DNA of 20,604 nucleotides from Bacteroides sp. CAG:770 (lineage in GTDB: Bacteria > Bacteroidota > Bacteroidia > Bacteroidales > UBA932). The translations under genes were made by a program, and so were the position numbers. Below, piece after piece: positions 1 to 7,418 of the stretch. The DNA lies in NCBI GenBank assembly GCA_000435075.1, contig FR890670.1, positions 41,213 through 61,816 of the forward strand, read 5' to 3'. How positions within the stretch are numbered: position 1 is the stretch's first letter; each line of letters starts with the position of its first letter. A model generated the notes under the pieces. It was not told where the DNA came from. It worked only from the letters and a program-made list of their open reading frames with translations, and did no database searches.

Positions 1-828
1 ACCGCTCTTCTTGTTCATGATTTCGGTCATCTCGTCAGCTGAGAGATTCTCCTTCTTCATAAGGTATGTGACAACGTTAGGGTCAATGCTTCCGCATCTT
101 GTTCCCATGATGATACCGTCAAGCGGAGTGAATCCCATGGAAGTATCTACTGATTTTCCGTTTACGATTGCGGTGATGGAACTGCCGTTACCGATGTGGC
201 AGGTGATAATCTTGGAATTGTTGATATCCAGACCTGCAAACTTGGCACCCTTCTCTGCGACAAACTGGTGGCTTGTTCCGTGTGCGCCATACTTGCGGAC
301 TCTGTACTTTGAGTATGCCTCGTAAGGAAGTCCGTACATATATGCGTATGAAGGTATGCTCTGGTGGAATGCGGTATCGAAAGTCACGACCTGCGGAACT
401 GAAGGAAGCACTGCCTGGACGGCCCTGATTCCGAGAATGTGTGCAGGGTTGTGGAGAGGAGCGAAGTCGCAGCAGATTTCGATCTTCTTCATGACATCCT
501 CATTCACGAGCGCGCTGGATGAGAAGTACTCACCTCCGTGCACGATTCTGTGGCCTACGGCCTCAATGTCATCAAGTGATTTGAGAACGCTGTGCTCGCC
601 GTCCGTGAGGGCATTGAGGACTAGCTTCATTCCCACCTTGTGGTCAGGAACAGGAAGATCCTTTACGACCTTCTCCTTGCCTGTAGCAGTGTGCTGGAGA
701 CGACCCGTTTCGAGGCCGATTTTCTCCACGATACCTTTCGCGAGGACATCATAAACCTCATCGCTCTTCATATCAAGCAGCTGGTACTTGATGGATGAGC
801 TTCCGCAATTTATAACAAGAATAATCAT
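1..828 (-). CDS. ackA: acetate kinase, N-terminal part (cut by window edge)
   Basis: Acetate kinase interconverts acetyl phosphate plus ADP with acetate plus ATP in the cytoplasm, the last step of the Pta-AckA fermentation route. The minus-strand frame reads from ATG at 828 to base 1 with no stop, giving 276 of about 400 residues; the C-terminus lies outside the window. The start MIILVINCGSSSIKYQ matches acetate kinase signature 1 (N-x-G-S-S-S-x-K), and HRIVHGG matches signature 2. GAHGTSHQ and the phosphate-binding HIGNGSS stretch are also present. The next gene, comEC-like, is divergent. A good promoter lies about 80 bases upstream. A pta partner is not visible but could lie beyond the edge. 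Identity is secure. Confidence 0.96.
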   Translation of the reverse strand, partial: MIILVINCGSSSIKYQLLDMKSDEVYDVLAKGIVEKIGLETGRLQHTATGKEKVVKDLPVPDHKVGMKLVLNALTDGEHSVLKSLDDIEAVGHRIVHGGEYFSSSALVNEDVMKKIEICCDFAPLHNPAHILGIRAVQAVLPSVPQVVTFDTAFHQSIPSYAYMYGLPYEAYSKYRVRKYGAHGTSHQFVAEKGAKFAGLDINNSKIITCHIGNGSSITAIVNGKSVDTSMGFTPLDGIIMGTRCGSIDPNVVTYLMKKENLSADEMTEIMNKKSG

Positions 829-906
829 ATTGTAAAATTTAGATTCTTCTAAAATATTTTATCGGTGGTTATATGCCGTCAGGATAAATTCCTTCCGGAA
901 ATGTGG

Positions 907-937
907 CAAAGTTAAAAAGAAATCACTACTTTAGCAA
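907..937 (-). promoter_or_regulatory. promoter of ackA
   Basis: On the minus strand TTG (937-935) is followed after 20 bases by TAACTTTG (914-907), matching the Bacteroidota -33/-7 promoter. It predicts a leader of about 70 bases before the ackA ATG at 828. Inferred from consensus only. Confidence 0.6.
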
Positions 938-966
938 GAAACAAAAAACTTTAGAACCTACTATTC

Positions 967-2070
967 ATGGACAGGACTGGGAACATTGCCGCTTTGTCAT
1001 TGACTTTCGCGGCGGGTGTGGCGGCGGGAAGCATATTGGTTGCACAAATCATGGCAAGGTACCTCTCACCGGGAGGGCTGTACGCCATCTTAACTTGCTT
1101 ATTCATAGTAACATTGACAATCCTTACGGCGGCACGCCTCTCGCGTCGGGACGGCCTCTGGAAGATTCTCATACTTTTTCTTTTCACCGGAATTTTCTGC
1201 GCCGTGTGCTCCTTCGTCAGCAGTACCGGAGCCGGAACGGCGGGAAGCGGCGGAATCGCAGCGGGATGTGCCGACAATGTCAGGTCAATGCTGGATTCCA
1301 TCCCTTTTCCGTCGCCGAGGACATCACCTCTCCTGAAGGCCCTCCTGACAGGCGATAAATCCGGTCTCGACAGGCATACCGTGGCCACTTTCAGGGACAG
1401 CGGGGCGGCACATATCATGGCCCTCTCGGGACTCCATCTGGGCTTTATCTATGCTATCTTGCTGAAAGTGACATCGTTGGCCGGCATGTCGCCTCGTGTC
1501 CGCAAGATACGGAGCATCCTAATAATCGTAGTCTCGGGATTCTATACGATTGCCACCGGTGCGTCCCCGTCCCTCGTCCGCGCCTTCCTTTTCATCGTCA
1601 TCAATGAAACTGCACGTCTGCTGCATCGCCATGTTCCGCCGGTCCATGTGCTCTGCATAGCCCTGATGATACAGCTGGCATTGACTCCGGCGGTGATTTC
1701 GTCCATAGGCTTCCAGATGTCCTACCTGGCCATGGCAGGCATATTCCTGATATATCCGCACCTGAAGGCCTGGTACCCCGGCAGGGAATCCGGCATTGAC
1801 CTTCCGCGGAAAATCTGGAACACTGCGGCATTGACACTCTCATGCCAGATTCTTACCGGTCCTTTGGCGTGGCTGCGGTTCCGGACTTTTCCTCTGTACT
1901 TCCTCATTACCAATCTGTTCGCCCTTCCGGTAACGTCTCTGCTGATGCTTCTTGCGATTTGCACAACTGCATTGACCTATATCGGCCTCTGCCCGAATTT
2001 GCTCGTGACGGCGACAGATTCCGTTGCATCGGCATTGCTTTTCATAATGGAAGTGATATCTGGATTATAG
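967..2070 (+). CDS. compact ComEC/Rec2-family membrane protein
   Basis: A 367-residue polytopic membrane protein of the ComEC/Rec2 competence family (PF03772), whose full-length members form the inner-membrane channel for single-stranded DNA uptake. Family marks are LLTGD at residues 126-130, ALSGLHLG at 152-159 (usually SGLHhA) and a GASPSLVRA motif near 195-203, followed by several hydrophobic helices. The protein is much shorter than typical ComEC (about 600-800 residues). It has only two or three helices before the core, no recognisable OB-fold DUF4131 region and no C-terminal metallo-beta-lactamase domain, and it ends at MEVISGL, where larger homologues continue. The stop lies just before the terminator that serves the convergent gene. 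Whether it still transports DNA is unknown. It carries the highest density of the GTCAATG heptamer in the window. Confidence 0.85.
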   Translation: MDRTGNIAALSLTFAAGVAAGSILVAQIMARYLSPGGLYAILTCLFIVTLTILTAARLSRRDGLWKILILFLFTGIFCAVCSFVSSTGAGTAGSGGIAAGCADNVRSMLDSIPFPSPRTSPLLKALLTGDKSGLDRHTVATFRDSGAAHIMALSGLHLGFIYAILLKVTSLAGMSPRVRKIRSILIIVVSGFYTIATGASPSLVRAFLFIVINETARLLHRHVPPVHVLCIALMIQLALTPAVISSIGFQMSYLAMAGIFLIYPHLKAWYPGRESGIDLPRKIWNTAALTLSCQILTGPLAWLRFRTFPLYFLITNLFALPVTSLLMLLAICTTALTYIGLCPNLLVTATDSVASALLFIMEVISGL

Positions 2071-2072
2071 TC

Positions 2073-2118
2073 AAAAAAAACTCCTGCCGCGCGGCCAGTA
2101 CGACCTGAACAGCAGGAG
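2073..2118 (-). terminator. terminator of the GDPD-GH31 gene
   Basis: On the minus strand a 7-bp stem (CTCCTGC at 2118-2112 with GCAGGAG at 2087-2081) is followed by eight T (2080-2073). It lies just after the stop at 2139 of the minus-strand gene and may also stop comEC transcripts arriving from the other side. Confidence 0.75.
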
Positions 2119-2138
2119 AATCAATGTTTCTGAAAGTT

Positions 2139-5100
2139 TTACTCGGCGTTGATCTGAGCCTTCACTTTCGCGGTGAATTCAGCCGGCAGCTTTTCGAAAC
2201 TGTCAAGTTCTTTCACGAGCGCTGCCTTGTCTATGTTCTCGAGATATTTTCCGGTATTCTGCGGATCTTCATTGATGAAACTTGCGCACTGTGCGAGCGC
2301 GAGGAATGAATCCGGCAGCATCATGTAAGGGTCCACTGTCTTGCCGAAAGCGAGTTTTGCCTCCGGGGTGAGTGCCATCATTCTGTGCATCAATGCCTTC
2401 TTGCCGTTGAGAAGTTCTCTGTGAGAAGCGGCATAGTCATTGAACCTGCATTCTACAGTGATTTCCTCATCTGCGGAAGTCTCCGGGAGATAAACGGTTG
2501 CAGAAAGGTCTGCTCCGTTGTAGCCCCAGACGGCTGTCTTGCCGCAAGTCTCGTAGTCATGATCGGCGAAGCGGGAATAAGCCACCTCATTGCCATTGAC
2601 AAGAACCTTTTCAGGCGCGAAAACGCCGGCGAAGACGAACTGGAGCCTGCGGTTATTGTCAATGCCGTTGTATGTTCCTTTGCGTGCGGCTACGGTGACT
2701 TTCACGTGTGACGCATCCGCTTCCTTGCTTACGGCTGTGGTTGCAAATTCCTCCTTATATGCCTGAGACTCACCGTCATCCTCATAAACTGAGGTGGTGC
2801 TGTTTCCGTCACCTGGAACTACGAACAGTTTGAGGACGTTGCTCTTTTCCTGAAGGGATTTGATGTCTGAACCCGCCATCGGGATGACAGCTCCGGCCTT
2901 CACGTAGTAAGGATTCTCATTGACTGTGTAGGTGAGGGTGTCCTTCTGGCCGCCGTGAATCATTGTTCCTGTTGCCACGTCATACCAGTCGTTGCCTTCA
3001 GGGAACCACATTCCGCGTTTTGCGAGACCTGTGATCTTGTCGGCAGGCTGGCAGACCGTTGTGGCGAGGATGTCGTCACCGAACATGAACTCCTCTTTCC
3101 ACTCGTATGCCTCATTGTCTTCTGCATAGTCGTAATACATAGGGCGGCACATGGAAATGCCGGTATCGTAGGTCTGACGGGCTGCATTATATATATAAGG
3201 TGAAAGGTCGTATCTGAGTCTTATGGCTTCGCGCATGCTGTCGAAGTAGTCAGGGAATACCCAGAATCTCTTCTCCATGGTCAAGTCCTTGGTAGAGTGA
3301 GTCTTGTAGATTGGGGTGAAGACTCCTGACTGAAGCCATCTGGTGTAAAGTTCCGGGTCGGTTTCCCTCACGCCTCTAGGCTGCATGTGTCCGCCGATGT
3401 CGTGGCCCCAGTATCCGTAACCGACATTTGATGCTGTAGTGGTGAAATAAGGAAGGTATCCGAGCACTTTCCATGTCGCATAGCAGTCTCCGGAGAAGCC
3501 GATCTGGTAGCGGTGGCTTCCGATTCCGCCCCAACGGTGATAAATCATAGGTCTTCTGGCGTAGATGCCCTGGTTCTCAGACTGGCGGACCATGTCGTTG
3601 AAGAAGGTATAGTTCAGCCAGAATGTGTTGCTGAGCCCCGGTGTGTATTTGCTTTCTATCCACTGCTGCCAGTCGAGCCACCAGAAGTCAACTCCCTGTT
3701 TTTCGAAAGGACGGATGACGGAATTGAAATAGGCATTGGCCCAGTTCTCGTCGTCGATTCTGAAAGGCACCGGAGCTTTGCTTCCGTCGGCATTGACGTA
3801 ACCCTTCGGGCCGTCGTAGTCGGAAGTTCTTGAAAGGTAGTCTTTTACGAATCTGTCGTAAGGTTCTTCGTATGGCTGGATTCCGGATGCCGGGTGGAGG
3901 TTCAATGTCGTCTTGAGACCGAGGTTATGAAGGTCCTGCAGGCAGTTTGCCGGATTAGGGAAGAGTTTCTTCTGCCAGGTGTAGCCTGTCCATCCGATTC
4001 TCTGGCCGAATTCATCTTTAGGAGATTTGCTTCTGCGGAGAGTCCATGTCTCGTGCCAGTCCATGTCCAGAACCATTACATCGATAGGAATGCTGAGGGA
4101 CCTGATTTCCTTGCCGAGGCCTACGAACTCGAAGTCTGAGTACTGCCAGAAACGGCACCACCAGTAGCCGAAAGCATATTTCGGAGGAAGCGGAATCTGG
4201 CCGCCGATCTTGGTGAAGTCTGAAACGGCCTGCTTGTAGTCGTGGCCGTAGGCGAAGATATAAAGGTCCTGTCTGTCACCTGGTTCGCGGTTCGCCACCC
4301 AGTTCTTCCAGTCTGTGTTTTCAGGGACAAGTACCTGTCTTTCAGACTCGTCGATGATTGCCCAGCCGTCACGTGATACGACTCCTTTGTCATAAGGTTC
4401 ATTGGTCTTTACGCCGTCGCATCCGTCGAGCGTCCTTGCTGTTCCGAGAAGGTTTCCGCTGTCGTCAAGTCCCGGATGCCAGCTGACTTTCTTCACTCCG
4501 TTCTTGGAAGTGTGCTCAGGCATTGTGAATGTCACGTGGAGATTGTTCTGGTCGAACTTGTTGTCTCCGGTGTATGTCAATGTCAGGTCGGCTGTTTTGA
4601 TGGTGATGCGTTTTCCTGACTTCTTGACGGTATATGCAGGTACCGGCATACGTCTGTTGACGATACCGAGTGTGGCTCTGTCTTCGAATTTCCCGTCAGC
4701 AGCCCATTCCATACGGACAAGTCTGCTGCCGAGAACGGTGAATCTCGCATTTCCGAAAACCACCTCTGCCTTAGGATCGGCTTTCGGGTCGTCCTCAGAG
4801 GCTCTGGCCAGCCTCAGTTCTTCTGAGCCGAGAAGTTTGCGGGCAGTGAGAGGCTCGTTGGTAGTGATGCAGTCCACGCCAAGGTCAATCATCGCCTTCA
4901 TGTCCTTCTCCTTGTTCACCGTCCAGACATTGACACTCATTCCGAGGTCGTGCGCCTCTTTCACCCATTCCGGATGCTTGTAGAATGAATTATAGTGATA
5001 ATCAATGCCATTGATGCCTTCTTTCTTGACGTCCGCCGGCGCGATGTCGCCGTTCAGGTACTGGTTCGTGAATTCCGGCGCCTCGTCTGCGACTTTCTTG

Positions 5101-5609
5101 CAGATGTTCATGCTGAATGAGATGAACATTACTCTTGAAGGGTCGTAGAGGTTGTGCTTCTTCAGTTTGTCGAAGGTAATGGCTACAAGGCTGTCCTCGT
5201 GCTCCTTGCTGTACTGGCTCTTGAACTCCAGGACCATGACAGTCGTGGCGCATTTTGCTGCCTGGTCGAGATATTCGTCCAGTGTCGGCATGGATTCTCC
5301 GTTTGCAAGCTTGAACTGCTTCAGGTAGCCGTATGTGTTCTTCTGGATGTCATGGCCCTCTATGTGGGCATCGTGGTGGACAACGACTTCGTGGTCTGAT
5401 GTCAGGTGGATGTCAAATTCGCTGCCCCAGAGATTGTAGTTCTGGGCTGTTTTAAGGGAGGCTATCGAGTTCTCTGTATGCTGCGATTCGTCGCATTTCC
5501 AGAAGCCTCTGTGCGCTCCGATTCTGATGGAACCGGTCTGGGCAGTGGCAGGAATCGTCATGACTGCTGTCAATGCCGCCAGCGCGAAGTTCAAGATTGA
5601 CTTTTTCAT
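2139..5609 (-). CDS. secreted GDPD-GH31 fusion enzyme
   Basis: A 1156-residue exported protein with two catalytic modules. A signal peptide covers residues 1-24 (cleavage after ATAQ). Residues about 27-260 are a complete glycerophosphodiester phosphodiesterase (GDPD/GlpQ) domain with H33-R34, E64-x-D66, H78/H79 and E128, plus the C-terminal WTVN and CITTNEP strand motifs. After a charged linker (about 268-282), residues about 283-1040 form a GH31 alpha-glycosidase: an N-terminal sandwich, VLDMDWH (514-519), the nucleophile in DFWWLDWQQW (D646), a likely acid/base D708 in GFSGDCYATW, a GHDIGG motif and a DUF5110-type C-terminal domain. The last ~90 residues are helical and unassigned. LDWQQ replaces the common WxDMNE, so the substrate (alpha-Glc, Xyl, Gal or GalNAc) cannot be read off. 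GDPD releases glycerol-3-phosphate from glycerophosphodiesters. It is transcribed alone. Confidence 0.9.
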   Translation of the reverse strand: MKKSILNFALAALTAVMTIPATAQTGSIRIGAHRGFWKCDESQHTENSIASLKTAQNYNLWGSEFDIHLTSDHEVVVHHDAHIEGHDIQKNTYGYLKQFKLANGESMPTLDEYLDQAAKCATTVMVLEFKSQYSKEHEDSLVAITFDKLKKHNLYDPSRVMFISFSMNICKKVADEAPEFTNQYLNGDIAPADVKKEGINGIDYHYNSFYKHPEWVKEAHDLGMSVNVWTVNKEKDMKAMIDLGVDCITTNEPLTARKLLGSEELRLARASEDDPKADPKAEVVFGNARFTVLGSRLVRMEWAADGKFEDRATLGIVNRRMPVPAYTVKKSGKRITIKTADLTLTYTGDNKFDQNNLHVTFTMPEHTSKNGVKKVSWHPGLDDSGNLLGTARTLDGCDGVKTNEPYDKGVVSRDGWAIIDESERQVLVPENTDWKNWVANREPGDRQDLYIFAYGHDYKQAVSDFTKIGGQIPLPPKYAFGYWWCRFWQYSDFEFVGLGKEIRSLSIPIDVMVLDMDWHETWTLRRSKSPKDEFGQRIGWTGYTWQKKLFPNPANCLQDLHNLGLKTTLNLHPASGIQPYEEPYDRFVKDYLSRTSDYDGPKGYVNADGSKAPVPFRIDDENWANAYFNSVIRPFEKQGVDFWWLDWQQWIESKYTPGLSNTFWLNYTFFNDMVRQSENQGIYARRPMIYHRWGGIGSHRYQIGFSGDCYATWKVLGYLPYFTTTASNVGYGYWGHDIGGHMQPRGVRETDPELYTRWLQSGVFTPIYKTHSTKDLTMEKRFWVFPDYFDSMREAIRLRYDLSPYIYNAARQTYDTGISMCRPMYYDYAEDNEAYEWKEEFMFGDDILATTVCQPADKITGLAKRGMWFPEGNDWYDVATGTMIHGGQKDTLTYTVNENPYYVKAGAVIPMAGSDIKSLQEKSNVLKLFVVPGDGNSTTSVYEDDGESQAYKEEFATTAVSKEADASHVKVTVAARKGTYNGIDNNRRLQFVFAGVFAPEKVLVNGNEVAYSRFADHDYETCGKTAVWGYNGADLSATVYLPETSADEEITVECRFNDYAASHRELLNGKKALMHRMMALTPEAKLAFGKTVDPYMMLPDSFLALAQCASFINEDPQNTGKYLENIDKAALVKELDSFEKLPAEFTAKVKAQINAE

Positions 5610-5674
5610 AAATAACTGTTATGTTTTGTGTTACACGCCCGGTTCCATGCTCTTGGAACATCGGGTTTATCATA

Positions 5675-5704
5675 CAAATATACTTAGTTATTACGATTAT
5701 TCAG
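5675..5704 (-). promoter_or_regulatory. probable promoter of the GDPD-GH31 gene
   Basis: The minus strand has TATATTTG (5682-5675), a full TAnnTTTG match, with only a weak CTG (5704-5702) at -33 spacing of 19 bases. It predicts a leader of about 60 bases. Confidence 0.45.
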
Positions 5705-5714
5705 TAAAAAAAAT

Positions 5715-5722
5715 TATCTTTG
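5715..5722 (+). promoter_or_regulatory. probable -7 element for pgi
   Basis: TATCTTTG matches the TAnnTTTG -7 consensus exactly. No convincing -33 TTG is present at 18-21 bases. If used, the pgi leader would be about 200 bases long. Confidence 0.45.
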
Positions 5723-5927
5723 CCGGACCGAACGGATTTAACTTGTTCCATTAGTCGCTGGATGTCAATGGTTTACGTATTGAAAGTATTTTCTTTCGCT
5801 ATGAAACTTTTTTAGTGGTATTGTTTCGCTTGCGGCTTGGAAACGAAATCTGCCGAATAATCCCGGATTCGTGGATGGTGCAGTCTTCGGAATGGATTTG
5901 TAAAACAGAACTTAAATTAATAATCTA

Positions 5928-7271
5928 ATGGTTAAAGTGAATATCGGAGGTTGCTCCTCCTTTGTAAAAGAGTCTGAGTACAAGGAATATGTAGAGAAGG
6001 CTCTTTCTGCTTTCGACGTGCTCGAGTCTGAGACCGGCGCAGGTAATGATTTCCTCGGCTGGAAACATCTTCCTTCAGAGACACCTGAAGAACTTGTAAA
6101 GGCATGTGAGGATGTTCGTGATGACTGGAAATCCAGAAATGTGGATCTCGTTGTAGTTATCGGTATCGGAGGCTCATATCTCGGTGCAAAATGCGCTATC
6201 GAGGCTCTTTCGCACAGCTTCGCAAGAGAGCTTCACCGCACGGATGTGCCTGAGGTCGTTTTCGCCGGCAATAACCTGTCAGAGGAGTATGTGAGCGAAC
6301 TCATTGACCTGATGAAGGTTAGAAATACAGCTTGTGTAGTTATCTCCAAGTCTGGTACAACCACTGAGCCTGCGGTTGCTTTCAGAATCGTAAAGCAGCA
6401 TCTCGAGGAGGCTTATGGCCAGAAAGAGGCAGCAGCACGTATCGTTGCAGTTACCGATGCGCACAAGGGAGCTCTCAAGACACTTTCTACACAGGAAGGC
6501 TACAGAACTTTCGTCGTTCCTGACAATGTCGGCGGACGTTTCTCAGTTCTCACTCCGGTGGGCCTTCTTCCTATCGTGCTTGCAGGATTTGACATCAGGG
6601 CACTGCTCGAAGGCGCCAAAGAGGCAGAGGCTGCACTTGCAGAGAAATCAGAGAACAACCCTGCAGTAGTCTATGCTGCAATGCGTAATCTCCTTCATTC
6701 TGTTTATGGAAAGAGCGTGGAAATCCTTGTTTCATTCAGCCCTAAATTCCAGTATCTCGGCGAGTGGTGGAAGCAGCTTTACGGTGAGTCAGAGGGCAAG
6801 GACTGCAAAGGAATCTTCCCTGCATCTGTTACCTATACCACTGACCTTCATTCACTTGGCCAGTTTGTTCAGGACGGCGCGAGAATTATGTTCGAGACCG
6901 TTGTGAACATCGAGAACAGTAACCGCAGCGTTGTGATCGGCAGCGATGAGCAGAATCTTGACCAGCTGAATTACCTTGCAGGACAGCACGTTGAACACTG
7001 CAACGCGATGGCTCAGCTCGGAACAAAGCTTGCACACATTGACGGCGGTGTTCCACAGCTCGAGGTTTCCATCGAGAGGATCAATGAGAAGACCCTCGGC
7101 AACCTGTTCTATTTCTTCGAGTTCGCATGTGGCGTCAGCGCTTACACTCTCGGCGTGAATCCGTTCAACCAGCCGGGTGTAGAGGCTTACAAGAAGAATA
7201 TGTTCGCCCTTCTCGAGAAGCCGGGCTTCGAAGAGCAGACCAAGGCCATCAAGGCTCGTCTCGCAGAATAA
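5928..7271 (+). CDS. pgi: glucose-6-phosphate isomerase
   Basis: A cytoplasmic enzyme that interconverts glucose-6-phosphate and fructose-6-phosphate in glycolysis and gluconeogenesis. At 447 residues it belongs to the short bacterial form. It has the sugar-phosphate isomerase loops VIGIGGSYLGAK (77-88) and SKSGTTTEP (140-148), signature 1 DNVGGRFSVLTPVG (about 199-212), the catalytic glutamate region YGESEGK (E287), the histidine of TDLHSLGQ (H308), and signature 2 ending NQPGVEAYKK, whose lysine is catalytic. ATG at 5928 follows an AT-rich leader. It is transcribed alone and converges on the lipoprotein gene at 7419-8621. Identity is secure. Confidence 0.97.
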   Translation: MVKVNIGGCSSFVKESEYKEYVEKALSAFDVLESETGAGNDFLGWKHLPSETPEELVKACEDVRDDWKSRNVDLVVVIGIGGSYLGAKCAIEALSHSFARELHRTDVPEVVFAGNNLSEEYVSELIDLMKVRNTACVVISKSGTTTEPAVAFRIVKQHLEEAYGQKEAAARIVAVTDAHKGALKTLSTQEGYRTFVVPDNVGGRFSVLTPVGLLPIVLAGFDIRALLEGAKEAEAALAEKSENNPAVVYAAMRNLLHSVYGKSVEILVSFSPKFQYLGEWWKQLYGESEGKDCKGIFPASVTYTTDLHSLGQFVQDGARIMFETVVNIENSNRSVVIGSDEQNLDQLNYLAGQHVEHCNAMAQLGTKLAHIDGGVPQLEVSIERINEKTLGNLFYFFEFACGVSAYTLGVNPFNQPGVEAYKKNMFALLEKPGFEEQTKAIKARLAE

Positions 7272-7277
7272 GACCAG

Positions 7278-7366
7278 TCCTCCACTCGGGGAGGATTTGG
7301 GTTCAGGTCAATGCTGACTTATAATACAAATAACCCCGTTGTTCCGGAAAATGGAGCAACGGGGTT
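7278..7366. terminator. tandem hairpins between convergent pgi and lipoprotein gene
   Basis: Two stem-loops lie between the convergent genes. The first is TCCTCC (7278-7283) with GGAGGA (7290-7295), six bases after the pgi stop. The second is a 14-bp stem with one G-T pair, AACCCCGTTGTTCC (7332-7345) with GGAGCAACGGGGTT (7353-7366), and a 7-base loop. The second is nearly symmetrical and probably works in both directions, though its T-tracts are short. Confidence 0.75.
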
Positions 7367-7418
7367 TATCGGTTATATCGGTGTCGAATGCCAGATAACC
7401 GGGCATCCGATATTGGGA

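Larger units (their letters stand above)
5610..5927. other. divergent intergenic region
   Basis: This holds two back-to-back candidate promoters around 5675-5722, a perfect 6-bp hairpin (GTTCCA 5642-5647 with TGGAAC 5654-5659) in the leader of the minus-strand GDPD-GH31 gene, and about 200 bases of presumed pgi leader with no open frame. No Shine-Dalgarno sequence precedes either start; both are AT-rich. Confidence 0.6.

Noticed and set aside
951..1418. 155-codon minus-strand open frame opposite the comEC-like gene
   Set aside because: It overlaps the recognisable comEC-like frame entirely, has no family features and looks like a composition-driven antisense frame.
2081..2118. Riboswitch-like hairpin near the end of the comEC-like gene
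   Set aside because: Position and the T8 tract on the minus strand make it a terminator of the convergent gene.
4402..4983. 193-codon plus-strand open frame inside the GDPD-GH31 gene
   Set aside because: Antisense to a clearly coding GH31 region; Ser/Leu/Pro-rich shadow without a start signal or homology features.
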